From an uncultured Flavobacteriales bacterium (GTDB taxonomy: Bacteria > Bacteroidota > Bacteroidia > Flavobacteriales_D > Parvicellaceae): 36,672 bases of DNA. The notes below the pieces were generated by a model that made no database searches, was not told where the DNA came from, and saw only the letters and a list, made by a program, of their open reading frames with translations. This document shows, one piece after another, positions 1-7,646 of the stretch (the stretch's first letter is position 1; every line of letters begins with the position of its first letter). The position numbers and the translations under genes are program-made. The stretch lies in assembly GCA_943788115.1 (NCBI GenBank), contig CALSPA010000015.1, positions 1 to 36,672 of the forward strand, given 5' to 3'.

Positions 1-1022
1 ACAGCATAACCAGGCCTAAACATTTTTGCTTTTTCAAAACCTGTTATACTATTTAACCCTTTAAGTTGTATCTCTTCAGGAAGGCTGCTTGAAAACCCGT
101 TTATATAAAATTCAATAGTATTCCAACCTTCAGGCTCCGCAAAAATTTGGTGCCTTGGCCTGTGGCTAAACCTTGATATCTTATCTTCTATTGATGGGCA
201 ATATCTAGGGCCAACTGACTGTATAGCGCCATTAAACATAGGGCTTCTATCAAACCCTGTTTTTAGTATCTCGTGTGTGTTTTCATTTGTATAGGTAATA
301 TAGCAGCTCTTTTGATTTTTTAATGATGACTTATCTGTTGAATATGAAAACTTTTCAGGACTATCATCTCCTGGCTGCTCCTCCATTAATTTAAAGTTTA
401 TACTTCTGCCGTCCACCCTTGGTGGCGTACCTGTTTTCATTCTTCCAGACTCAAAACCTAAATCAATTAATTGCTCCGTTATACCGTAAGCTGCTTTTTC
501 CCCCATTCTTCCACCGCCAAATTTTTTCTCGCCCAAATGAATTGTTCCGTTCAAAAAAGTTCCACTGTTAAGTATAACACATTTAGACTTTATGTCAACA
601 CCCATAGCTGTCTTAACGCCACAAACAGTGTTTTTTTTCACCAACAAGCCTACAACTAAATCTTGCCAAAAATCAATGTTTTTGTTTTGTTCTAAAGTAA
701 GTCTCCAGGTTGAGCTAAATAGCATTCTATCGCATTGTGCACGAGGACTCCACATTGCTGGGCCTTTTGAAAGGTTAAGCATTTTAAATTGAATGGAGCT
801 TTTGTCGGTAACAATTCCTGTTTTCCCCCCTAAAGCATCAATTTCTCTAACTATTTGGCCCTTTGCTATACCTCCAATTGCGGGGTTACAGCTCATTTGG
901 CCAATTGTTTCCATGTTCATTGTGATTAATAGAACTTTTGATCCTAGGTTTGCAGCAGCAGCAGCAGCTTCGTTTCCTGCATGTCCTCCTCCAACAACAA
1001 TGATGTCATATTCTTTAAGCAT
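1..1022 (-). CDS. mnmG: tRNA uridine-5-carboxymethylaminomethyl modification enzyme MnmG (GidA), 3' end outside window
   Basis: FAD- and NADH-dependent subunit of the MnmE-MnmG complex, which installs the cmnm5 group on wobble U34 of certain tRNAs. The reading frame starts at the ATG at 1022 and stays open to the window edge, giving about 340 of the roughly 620 residues usual for the family. The N-terminus has the Rossmann FAD motif GGGHAGNEAA (residues about 10-19), followed by the MnmG signatures CNPAIGGIAKGQ and EIDALGG, and later KTGTPPRVDGR. It is the last visible gene of a minus-strand series (DUF4175, ATPase, ybeY, mnmG) and starts 45 bp after the ybeY stop. A -7-like box and a parS palindrome lie in that gap, so it probably also has its own promoter. 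Identity is near certain; only the C-terminus is missing. Confidence 0.97.
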   Translation of the reverse strand, partial: MLKEYDIIVVGGGHAGNEAAAAAANLGSKVLLITMNMETIGQMSCNPAIGGIAKGQIVREIDALGGKTGIVTDKSSIQFKMLNLSKGPAMWSPRAQCDRMLFSSTWRLTLEQNKNIDFWQDLVVGLLVKKNTVCGVKTAMGVDIKSKCVILNSGTFLNGTIHLGEKKFGGGRMGEKAAYGITEQLIDLGFESGRMKTGTPPRVDGRSINFKLMEEQPGDDSPEKFSYSTDKSSLKNQKSCYITYTNENTHEILKTGFDRSPMFNGAIQSVGPRYCPSIEDKISRFSHRPRHQIFAEPEGWNTIEFYINGFSSSLPEEIQLKGLNSITGFEKAKMFRPGYA

Positions 1023-1027
1023 ACCTG

Positions 1028-1043
1028 TGTTTCACGTGAAACA
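1028..1043. other. parS: parS centromere-like site (ParB/Spo0J binding palindrome)
   Basis: The 16-bp sequence TGTTTCACGTGAAACA is a perfect palindrome and equals the conserved bacterial parS consensus. It lies between ybeY and mnmG, 5 bp upstream of the mnmG start codon. Chromosomal parS sites bind ParB, which loads SMC and acts with ParA in origin segregation, and they usually cluster near oriC. The match is seen directly; binding is inferred. No parA or parB gene is in the window. Confidence 0.85.
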
Positions 1044-1049
1044 AATATA
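1042..1049 (-). promoter_or_regulatory. Putative -7 box of an mnmG promoter
   Basis: The minus strand reads TATATTTG, a perfect TAnnTTTG Bacteroidota -7 element, 20 bases from the mnmG ATG. No clear TTTG -33 partner is visible at the usual distance. Its last two bases overlap parS, and the predicted transcript start falls inside parS. Confidence 0.45.
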
Positions 1050-1067
1050 ATAAACTCATAATCAGCA

Positions 1068-1490
1068 CTATAGATGTTTAATTTTGTTTAAAAAATAGTC
1101 TTCCATTTGACGTATTTCTTTTTTTTCTGCTTTTGTTTTATCATTAAAGCCGCACAAATGTAATACACCATGGATAATAACCCGATGTAATTCGTTGACA
1201 AAAAGTAATTTATTGTTTTTTGAGTTGTCCTTTATTCGATCTATAGAAATAAATAAATCTCCAGAAATCAGCATAGCCTCACAATAATTAAACGTTATAA
1301 TGTCTGTGTAATAATCGTGGTTTAAATATTCTATATTAATACCTAAAAGGTGTTGGTCGCTACAAAAAACAACATTAATTGTTCCGATTGACATTTTCTG
1401 ATGTTCAATAGAGTTTTTTAACCAGGATTTTACTTTTCTTTTTGCTGGAAGAACATAGGAATTGTCTTCATTGTGAAAATAAACAGACAT
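1068..1490 (-). CDS. ybeY: Endoribonuclease YbeY (rRNA maturation factor)
   Basis: Single-strand-specific metallo-endoribonuclease of the UPF0054 family, acting in 16S rRNA 3'-end maturation and late 70S ribosome quality control. The 140-residue length is normal. The signature HGVLHLCGFND lies at residues 107-117. The first two metal-ligand histidines (H107, H111) are present, but the third position (117) is Asp where E. coli YbeY has His. The pattern HLCG(Y/F)xDKT is, from memory, common in Bacteroidota YbeY, so I read this as a lineage variant and not as loss of function. The gene starts 17 bp after the upstream ATPase gene and precedes mnmG in the same direction. Confidence 0.93.
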   Translation of the reverse strand: MSVYFHNEDNSYVLPAKRKVKSWLKNSIEHQKMSIGTINVVFCSDQHLLGINIEYLNHDYYTDIITFNYCEAMLISGDLFISIDRIKDNSKNNKLLFVNELHRVIIHGVLHLCGFNDKTKAEKKEIRQMEDYFLNKIKHL

Positions 1491-1507
1491 TAAAACTTAT
1501 CTAGTAA

Positions 1508-1933
1508 TTAGTTGGCTGACAATTCAAAGGTTAATTCAATGCTGCTTCCATTGTCTTCAAAAGAAATACTATCTGAAAGGTGTTTCATTAAATATATTCC
1601 TCGCCCATCAGGCTTTTCAATGTTCTTTGGGTCTGTTGGGTCTGGCAGGTTTTCGTAGTCAAAACCTAAACCCTCGTCTTTTATTAAAAAAGTAAGTTTT
1701 TCATTTTTTTGTTGACAGTGTATGGTTGTTAGTTTTTTTGGGTCTAAGTGGTTTCCATGATGAATGGCATTGTTTACCGCTTCAGTAAGAGCAATTAGAA
1801 TGTTACCGTACTTATCTTCATTAACGCCAATTTCTGCACAAACATCATCAACTAACTTTTCAACTAACCTTATGTTGTTTGCTTGAGAGGGAAATTTTAT
1901 TTTCTGCATAACAGGTGGTAATTCTATTTCCAT
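1508..1933 (-). CDS. RsbW-like ATP-binding protein (HATPase_c_2; anti-sigma factor / serine kinase type)
   Basis: A 141-residue stand-alone GHKL ATPase domain of the kind found in anti-sigma-factor kinases such as RsbW and SpoIIAB. The N-box is EAVNNAIHHGN (residues 51-61), the G1 box is DEGLGFD (86-92), and a glycine-rich lid GRGIYLM ends the ATP site (110-116). I chose the ATG at 1933 over an upstream one at 1963 because it begins one base after the stop of the preceding gene (TAA T ATG), which suggests translational coupling, and because the longer form would overlap that gene. It sits between DUF4175 and ybeY, an order I recognise from Flavobacteriales. No partner anti-anti-sigma factor (STAS domain) is in the window, so its target is unknown. 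Confidence 0.85.
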   Translation of the reverse strand: MEIELPPVMQKIKFPSQANNIRLVEKLVDDVCAEIGVNEDKYGNILIALTEAVNNAIHHGNHLDPKKLTTIHCQQKNEKLTFLIKDEGLGFDYENLPDPTDPKNIEKPDGRGIYLMKHLSDSISFEDNGSSIELTFELSAN

Positions 1934-1934
1934 A

Positions 1935-4900
1935 TTAATCTTGTAAAGTGTTAAAATACTCATTAACCTTATCTTTATAATAAGGCCTTAAGGATGGGGG
2001 AATTGATTTAAGCAATTCTAGTTCCTTTTCCTTTTTCCTTTTATACTCAAGAAATTGATTAGGGTTACTAAATTCATGTTCTTTTATTTCATTAGATTGT
2101 CTTTTCTTTTCTTTTTCTTGCTCTCTAGAGGCTTTGTCGTGTTCAAGCATCTTAGAAATAATGTCTTTTTGTCTTTCAAGTGTTTCAAGGTTTATTTTAT
2201 TGTTAATTATATCTTCTTCAACTTTTTCTAATTCTTTAATTATTTTTTTTAGCCCATTTCCAGCCTTAGAGCCATCTTCATTTTGGCTTTGTGCAAGATC
2301 TCTAATTTGTTTTTTTAACGCTGCTTGCTGAGCGGCAAGTTTTGCAAGACCTTCGCTTGAAGAGCCCCCTGGCTTTTCTCCTGGTTTGTTTCCAGGCTTT
2401 TCTCCAGGCTTTTCTCCTTTACCCTTTTTGTCTCCCATCATTTTTTTCATTTCAGAGAGCTGTTTCTTCATTTTCTCCATCATTTTCTCCATATCTGCAG
2501 CAGAACTTTTGCCGTTTCCCCCTGGTTTGTTGCATTGACCAGTTCCTGGAAGAGACTTCTGAAGTTGTTTAAGAACCTCGTCTAACAACAACGCTAAATT
2601 GTTAATAGATGTCATAACATATTGTTGGTTAGCGTTAGCAACAGAGGTTTTTCGTTCGGTAATGTTTTTAATAGTTTTACTAAGGCTTCGTTTTATTTTT
2701 GAAACTTCTGAATTTATGTGCGGTCCCAACTGAGGAACTCGCTTGCTAAGAGCTAGCAATGAATCTTCAATTAGTTTTATATCTTCATCAAGCTTTTGTT
2801 GAAGTTGACCAACCTTAACGTACTTAGGGTCTTTAGGGTTTAAGTTTTTCAAATCGTCAATCACTGATTCTTGGTCAAAAGAAAACGAGATTAGATTTTC
2901 TAATAACTGCCTAAGTGATTTCATGTCCATTTCTTGAGAGTCCGATTGCATTTTCATTTGAAGTGCCTCAAGTTTACTAGCAAGAGCTTTCATTTTTTCG
3001 CTAGCATTTTTTTGTGAATCACTAGCCTTTTTATTTTTTTTATTTTCAAGGTTTTCTTGACTTTTCTGTAGCTCTTCGTTTATTTCCTTTTCTTCTTTTT
3101 CAAATGATGGTAAATTCTTTTTATTTTCTAATTCTTTATTTAGTTCTTCAAGATCATCCATTTCAGAATTTAAAAAATTAAAATCCGCTTTTATTTTTTC
3201 TTGCTCTTTATTTAAATTAAAATTGCTTTCTTTTTTCTCTTTTGTTTTTTCCGAAAGAGTTTTTTGTTTTTCAGACAAGGCCTCAAGTTGTTTTTTTAGA
3301 GACTCTAATTTTTGATCCATTTCTAATTGTTTAAACTGCTCTAAAGAACGGTCCATTTCTTTTAATAAATCTTCCTGACTCATCTCTATATCTTCTAGTT
3401 TTTCTAAAAGCTTATCTTTATTCATTTCACTTAAGAGTTTTTGAAGTTCATCGTAAAGATTCTTCATTTCATCGCTCATTAAGTCTTCAAACAACTTATT
3501 TAGCTGTTCTTGTTTTTCTGCAATTTCTTCGGACTTTTCAGTTGAGTTTTCATTAACAAGCTTTTCAATATTATCTTTAAGTTCATTTTGGTTTTTTATA
3601 AAGTTTTCAATTTGATTTTGGTCTTGCCAATCAGGATTTTTTTTATTTAGCAAATTGTTTTTTATGTCCTTGAGTTCGTTTTTTAATTTTAATGCATCAG
3701 AAATGTTTTTTTCTAATTCAACCTTAAATTGATTGTTTTTTTCTTTTGAGTTTTCACTTTGCTGTTTAAGTGTTGGAGAAACAAAAACCGCTGGTTTTGA
3801 CCTTGATTTTTTAGGGCCATTAATTTCATCATTATCCCAAATTTCGAAATAATATGTTGTTTGTTCTCCAGGTTTTAGACCTAAATCTAAAAGGTTAAAA
3901 AAGTGATAAAAAGAGTGCTTTGAGGTTTCCTTGTTAATGGGCAAAGATTTTTTTATATACTTATTTGATGAGATTTCTAGGTAACAAAAAAATAAAGAGC
4001 TAAAACCGTAGTCATCATATGTTTCGCCATTAAAATAGCGCAAGTATAGGTTGGTAGAGTCAATACTTTGCTGCACTGAAATTTTAGGAGCTAAATCTTT
4101 TTTTATGTTTGCATAAAAAAGAGAAGTGTCTTTAAATTCAGATTCGTTGTTCCAAAGAATAATAGAATAATCTTGAGGCCTATATAACTGCTTAATGAAG
4201 GCTCCTTCCCGTTGAGGGTTAAATAAATAATTGGTGTCATTAAAAACCGCGTTTATCGAGTCCACGTTTTGTGTGTTAAAAGACCATTTAATCATAGATC
4301 CTTCGGGGGCGTTTATATTACCTATGTTTTTAAGCGTATCTGAGGGTGTCTTTGTGTATGAGGGGTAGTCTAAATAAACAAAAAAGCTGTTAATTTTTGG
4401 CTTTGGAATAACAGAAAGCGAAAAAGCACTTATAGCTTCATTATTGTGAACAATAGAAAAAGGGATTTTTCTTGTAACGGTTTTAAACACATATTCAAAT
4501 GTTGTGTCATTTTTTTTATTTAAAGTGAATGATTTGTCATCATAATTAATTGCTAATTCATTTGGAATTCTTTTACCATTTATCCTAAACTGAACCAAAC
4601 AATCTTCTTGCTCTAATACAAGTAAAGAGCTGTTAACCAACTCAACACTAAATGGAAGTGAATTAGTTTCTTTAGTTGAGTAATGAATTATTCTATCTGC
4701 AGAAGAAAAGATAATTGATCGGTCAATGAAAGAAAGGAGGATAAAAACTAAAAAAACAAGAAACAGCGGTTTTATGTGCTTAACATTCTCTTTAAGGTTA
4801 ATTGCATTATTAAAAGCCACTTTATTAAAAGCATCAGACCGCTTTTGAATACTCGCATTTAAAAGCGAAATGGAACCCTGATCTTTTAATGATTTTAGTT

Positions 4901-5237
4901 GAAGTGTGTTTATAATTTTATCCTGAATGTCCGGAAAATGAAGGCCAATAATTTCAGCAGCTTTTTCGTGGGTAATCAATGACCCTAGTCGATATATTTT
5001 AAGCAAGGGGGAAATAATATAATAAACTAGAAGGCATAGCCCTACAATAAGGAAGCTAAAAAAAAGAAAACCCCTTCCAATTGTGTTAAAGTTTCCAAAA
5101 TATTCTAATAGTGCAAAAGTTAAAAAGAAGCTCAATATCAAAAAACCAAAATAAAAACCACCTTTTATTAGCTGGTTTTTATAATACTTTCTTATAAAAT
5201 TATCTAATTTTAATATTAAACTATCAAAGGAATTCAT
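1935..5237 (-). CDS. DUF4175 family large membrane-anchored coiled-coil protein
   Basis: A 1100-residue protein of the DUF4175 type, widespread in Bacteroidota and without a settled function. Two hydrophobic segments near residues 24-46 and 54-76 and a third near 153-172 should anchor it in the inner membrane. Residues about 180-490 look like beta-rich extracytoplasmic domains. Residues about 500-790 are a very Glu/Lys-rich coiled coil. Near 890-960 there is a Met/Lys/Gly-rich stretch with four PGEK-type repeats, then another coiled coil at the C-terminus. It heads the minus-strand set that continues with the RsbW-like ATPase, ybeY and mnmG, and is divergent from queD across 119 bp. The architecture suggests a scaffold or envelope organiser, but that is inference. 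Confidence 0.85.
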   Translation of the reverse strand: MNSFDSLILKLDNFIRKYYKNQLIKGGFYFGFLILSFFLTFALLEYFGNFNTIGRGFLFFSFLIVGLCLLVYYIISPLLKIYRLGSLITHEKAAEIIGLHFPDIQDKIINTLQLKSLKDQGSISLLNASIQKRSDAFNKVAFNNAINLKENVKHIKPLFLVFLVFILLSFIDRSIIFSSADRIIHYSTKETNSLPFSVELVNSSLLVLEQEDCLVQFRINGKRIPNELAINYDDKSFTLNKKNDTTFEYVFKTVTRKIPFSIVHNNEAISAFSLSVIPKPKINSFFVYLDYPSYTKTPSDTLKNIGNINAPEGSMIKWSFNTQNVDSINAVFNDTNYLFNPQREGAFIKQLYRPQDYSIILWNNESEFKDTSLFYANIKKDLAPKISVQQSIDSTNLYLRYFNGETYDDYGFSSLFFCYLEISSNKYIKKSLPINKETSKHSFYHFFNLLDLGLKPGEQTTYYFEIWDNDEINGPKKSRSKPAVFVSPTLKQQSENSKEKNNQFKVELEKNISDALKLKNELKDIKNNLLNKKNPDWQDQNQIENFIKNQNELKDNIEKLVNENSTEKSEEIAEKQEQLNKLFEDLMSDEMKNLYDELQKLLSEMNKDKLLEKLEDIEMSQEDLLKEMDRSLEQFKQLEMDQKLESLKKQLEALSEKQKTLSEKTKEKKESNFNLNKEQEKIKADFNFLNSEMDDLEELNKELENKKNLPSFEKEEKEINEELQKSQENLENKKNKKASDSQKNASEKMKALASKLEALQMKMQSDSQEMDMKSLRQLLENLISFSFDQESVIDDLKNLNPKDPKYVKVGQLQQKLDEDIKLIEDSLLALSKRVPQLGPHINSEVSKIKRSLSKTIKNITERKTSVANANQQYVMTSINNLALLLDEVLKQLQKSLPGTGQCNKPGGNGKSSAADMEKMMEKMKKQLSEMKKMMGDKKGKGEKPGEKPGNKPGEKPGGSSSEGLAKLAAQQAALKKQIRDLAQSQNEDGSKAGNGLKKIIKELEKVEEDIINNKINLETLERQKDIISKMLEHDKASREQEKEKKRQSNEIKEHEFSNPNQFLEYKRKKEKELELLKSIPPSLRPYYKDKVNEYFNTLQD
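2371..2418 (-). repeat. Four in-frame 12-bp repeats encoding a KPG(E/N) tract
   Basis: Four consecutive 12-bp units (2371-2382, 2383-2394, 2395-2406, 2407-2418) differ by only a few bases and encode PGEK or PGNK units inside the DUF4175 protein. The tract is a flexible, positively charged low-complexity linker and a likely site of repeat-number variation by slippage. Confidence 0.75.
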
Positions 5238-5356
5238 TCCACTTTACTTTATTATTGCATATTAAACGATAAAAATATACGCTTTGTTATCTTAATACGA
5301 AGATTAAAAACGTAAAAAACAATTAAATTTATTTAAAATTTAAGCAATCACCGCAA

Positions 5357-5794
5357 ATGAAAATAAGAATAACAAAAGAGTTTGATTTTGAAGCAGCCCA
5401 TGCTTTAGATGGTTACGATGGAAAGTGTAAAAATATTCACGGGCATAGCTACCATTTGACGGTGACTTTTATAGGTAGCCCAAATGAAAACAGAACAATC
5501 TCAGAGTGTGGAATGGTGATAGACTTTGGTGAAATTAAAAGCTTTGTTAACAAAAATGTTTTTCCCTTATTTGATCATTGCTTTATTATAAGAAAAGATT
5601 CAAGGTTTAAAAACCTTGAGGGATCAAATGAAAGAATTAGATTGGTAGACTATCAGCCAACATGTGAAAACATGCTAATTGAAATTGTTGAATTAATAAG
5701 AGCAGAATATAAAGGTGATATTCTCTTACATAGTGCTTTGTTAAGAGAAACAGCAAACAGCTATGCTGAATGGTTTTTAGAAGATAACAATTAA
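5357..5794 (+). CDS. queD: 6-carboxytetrahydropterin synthase / 6-pyruvoyltetrahydropterin synthase family (QueD-like)
   Basis: A 145-residue T-fold enzyme. QueD converts 7,8-dihydroneopterin triphosphate to 6-carboxy-5,6,7,8-tetrahydropterin in queuosine biosynthesis. Zinc ligands are visible as H15 in FEAAHAL and H28 and H30 in CKNIHGH, and the catalytic Cys is C24 in the C-x3-HGH arrangement. DFGEIK (near residue 55) and FDHCFI (near 74) are further family signatures. No queC, queE or queF is next to it, so the assignment to queuosine rather than another pterin route rests on the family. It is the first gene of a plus-strand unit; the hemN ATG begins one base after its stop. Confidence 0.88.
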   Translation: MKIRITKEFDFEAAHALDGYDGKCKNIHGHSYHLTVTFIGSPNENRTISECGMVIDFGEIKSFVNKNVFPLFDHCFIIRKDSRFKNLEGSNERIRLVDYQPTCENMLIEIVELIRAEYKGDILLHSALLRETANSYAEWFLEDNN

Positions 5795-5795
5795 T

Positions 5796-7160
5796 ATGAT
5801 AAAAGACTTAATAAGAAAATACAATGTTCCAGGACCGAGATACACTTCTTACCCGACTGTTCCTTATTGGGACAAAACAGGTATTTCTTATGAAAATTGG
5901 TTGTCGAGCTGTAAAAAGTCCTTTAATCAGTCCAATAACGATGAAGGAATAAGCCTTTATATACACCTTCCTTTCTGCGAGAACTTATGTACGTTTTGTG
6001 GTTGTCACAAAAGGATCACTAAAAGACACGATGTTGAAGAACCCTACATTGAAACGGTTCTAAAAGAGTGGGAATTATATGTAGGTGTTTTTGGAACGAA
6101 ACCAAAAATAAAAGAGCTTCATCTTGGTGGAGGAACACCAACTTTTTTTAGCGCAGAGAACCTGAAAAAGTTAATTAACGGTATTAAAGAACTAAGTGAG
6201 GTTTTGCCTAATCCCGAATTTAGTTTTGAAGGTCACCCTAATCACACTTCTAAAGAGCAGCTACAAACACTTTTTGACCTAGGTTTTACAAGAAACAGTT
6301 TTGGTGTTCAAGACTATGATTACCAGGTTCAGAAAACGATAAACAGGGTTCAACCATTTGAAAATGTTCAAAAAGTAACTAACTGGTCTAGAGAAATTGG
6401 TTACGAATCAATAAGTCATGATTTGGTTTATGGTTTACCCAAGCAAAACATGAGCTCTATTAAGCAAACAATATTGAAAACTCAAGAATTGCTTCCTGAT
6501 AGAATAGCGTTCTATAGTTATGCTCATGTTCCCTGGATAAAAGGTGTTGGCCAAAGAGGATACGATGAAAACGACTTGCCAAAAGACCAAGAAAAAAGAG
6601 CGCTATACGAGATAGGGAAGCAGATGTTTAATGATTTAGGCTATGTTGAAATAGGTATGGATCATTTCGCATTAAAACAAGATAGTCTTTATAGGGCCGT
6701 AGAAAACAAGACAATCCACAGAAACTTTATGGGTTACTCTTCTCAAAAAACTAAACTTATGGTAGGTTTAGGAATGTCTTCAATAAGTGACAGCTGGTAT
6801 GGATTCGCTCAAAATGTTAAAACGGTAGAAGAATATCAAAAAATAGTAGGGGAGGGTGTAATCCCTATTTTTAGGGGTCACCATTTAAATGAAGAAGATC
6901 TTATTTTAAGAAAACACATATTAAACTTAATGTGTCATTTCAAAACAAGTTGGCACGAAAAAACACAACAAACACCAATGCTTTACAAGGGTTTAGAGCT
7001 TATGAAAGAACTGGAAAAAGATCAGTTGTTAAAAATTGATAATAAAGAGTTAACTGTATTTGAACAAGGAAAAATATTTATTAGAAATATTTGTATGTGT
7101 TTAGACGCCAGAATGTTAAGAAATAAGCCAACAACATCAATTTTTAGCCAGACAATATAA
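5796..7160 (+). CDS. hemN: Oxygen-independent coproporphyrinogen III oxidase (radical SAM)
   Basis: Radical SAM enzyme that decarboxylates coproporphyrinogen III to protoporphyrinogen IX without oxygen in haem biosynthesis. The 454-residue length matches true HemN (E. coli about 457) and not the shorter HemW. The [4Fe-4S] motif is C61-x3-C65-x2-C68 with the extra HemN cysteine C70 (CENLCTFCGC), a feature that separates HemN from HemW. GGGTPTF (near residue 110) is the SAM-binding glycine motif, followed by GVQDYDYQVQKTINR and DLVYGLPKQN. It is tightly packed between queD (1-base gap) and the paaD-like gene (3-base gap). Its presence suggests haem synthesis under low oxygen. Confidence 0.95.
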   Translation: MIKDLIRKYNVPGPRYTSYPTVPYWDKTGISYENWLSSCKKSFNQSNNDEGISLYIHLPFCENLCTFCGCHKRITKRHDVEEPYIETVLKEWELYVGVFGTKPKIKELHLGGGTPTFFSAENLKKLINGIKELSEVLPNPEFSFEGHPNHTSKEQLQTLFDLGFTRNSFGVQDYDYQVQKTINRVQPFENVQKVTNWSREIGYESISHDLVYGLPKQNMSSIKQTILKTQELLPDRIAFYSYAHVPWIKGVGQRGYDENDLPKDQEKRALYEIGKQMFNDLGYVEIGMDHFALKQDSLYRAVENKTIHRNFMGYSSQKTKLMVGLGMSSISDSWYGFAQNVKTVEEYQKIVGEGVIPIFRGHHLNEEDLILRKHILNLMCHFKTSWHEKTQQTPMLYKGLELMKELEKDQLLKIDNKELTVFEQGKIFIRNICMCLDARMLRNKPTTSIFSQTI

Positions 7161-7163
7161 AAC

Positions 7164-7646
7164 ATGATTTCATTGGATAAAATATGGAAAGAATTATCAA
7201 CGATTTCAGACCCTGAAATACCGGTTATTTCAATATTAGAATTAGGCGTTTTAAGAGATGTTAAATTTGTGAAAAACACCCTTAATATTATTATTACTCC
7301 CACATATTCAGGTTGTCCTGCGATGAATCAAATAGAAAAGGATATATCAGTTAAATTACTTGATTTAGGTGTGGATAGCTATAAAATAAATTTGCAATAT
7401 AACCCAGCATGGACAACTGATTGGATGAATGATGGTGCCAAAAAAAAACTACTTGATTACGGCATATCACCACCAGATAATAGTGTTGATAAAGGGAGTC
7501 TTTTTGGAAAAGACAAAAGCACCCTTTGTCCAAACTGTAAGTCAAGAGACACCAAAATGATTAGTCAGTTTGGGTCGACAGCATGCAAAGCATTATACCA
7601 ATGCAATCAATGCATGGAGCCTTACGATTATTTTAAATGTCTTTAG
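7164..7646 (+). CDS. paaD: PaaD-like protein (MIP18/DUF59 domain plus C-terminal zinc ribbon)
   Basis: A 160-residue protein matching PaaD of the phenylacetyl-CoA epoxidase cluster. The MIP18/DUF59 part has DPEIPV (residues 16-21) and TPTYSGCPAM (45-54, with C51), then WTTDWM (83-88). The C-terminal cysteine-rich part has C122, C125, C141, C147, C150 and C159, with FGSTACKALY and the ending PYDYFKC typical of PaaD. PaaD and other MIP18 proteins are linked to Fe or Fe-S maturation of target enzymes. The partner genes paaA, paaB, paaC and paaE are not in the window; instead it follows queD and hemN. Its last four bases overlap the end of the convergent RND gene. The family call is strong; a role in phenylacetate breakdown is not shown by the context. 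Confidence 0.85.
   Translation: MISLDKIWKELSTISDPEIPVISILELGVLRDVKFVKNTLNIIITPTYSGCPAMNQIEKDISVKLLDLGVDSYKINLQYNPAWTTDWMNDGAKKKLLDYGISPPDNSVDKGSLFGKDKSTLCPNCKSRDTKMISQFGSTACKALYQCNQCMEPYDYFKCL

Noticed and set aside
950..975. GCAGCAGCAGCAGC run in mnmG as a microsatellite of interest
   Set aside because: It encodes the Ala-rich helix after the FAD glycine motif, which is normal for MnmG.
471..1050. Plus-strand open frames opposite mnmG
   Set aside because: They are antisense to a confidently identified mnmG and have no recognisable domains.
5323..5343. 8-bp inverted repeat TTAAATTT/AAATTTAA before queD
   Set aside because: It is made only of A and T in a very AT-rich gap and is likely chance.
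6949..6970. TGGCACG inside hemN as a sigma-54 site
   Set aside because: It is within coding sequence and has no -12 element.
7022..7303. Minus-strand open frame of 93 codons across the hemN/paaD junction
   Set aside because: It lies wholly over two well-identified plus-strand genes and shows no family features; it is a shadow frame.
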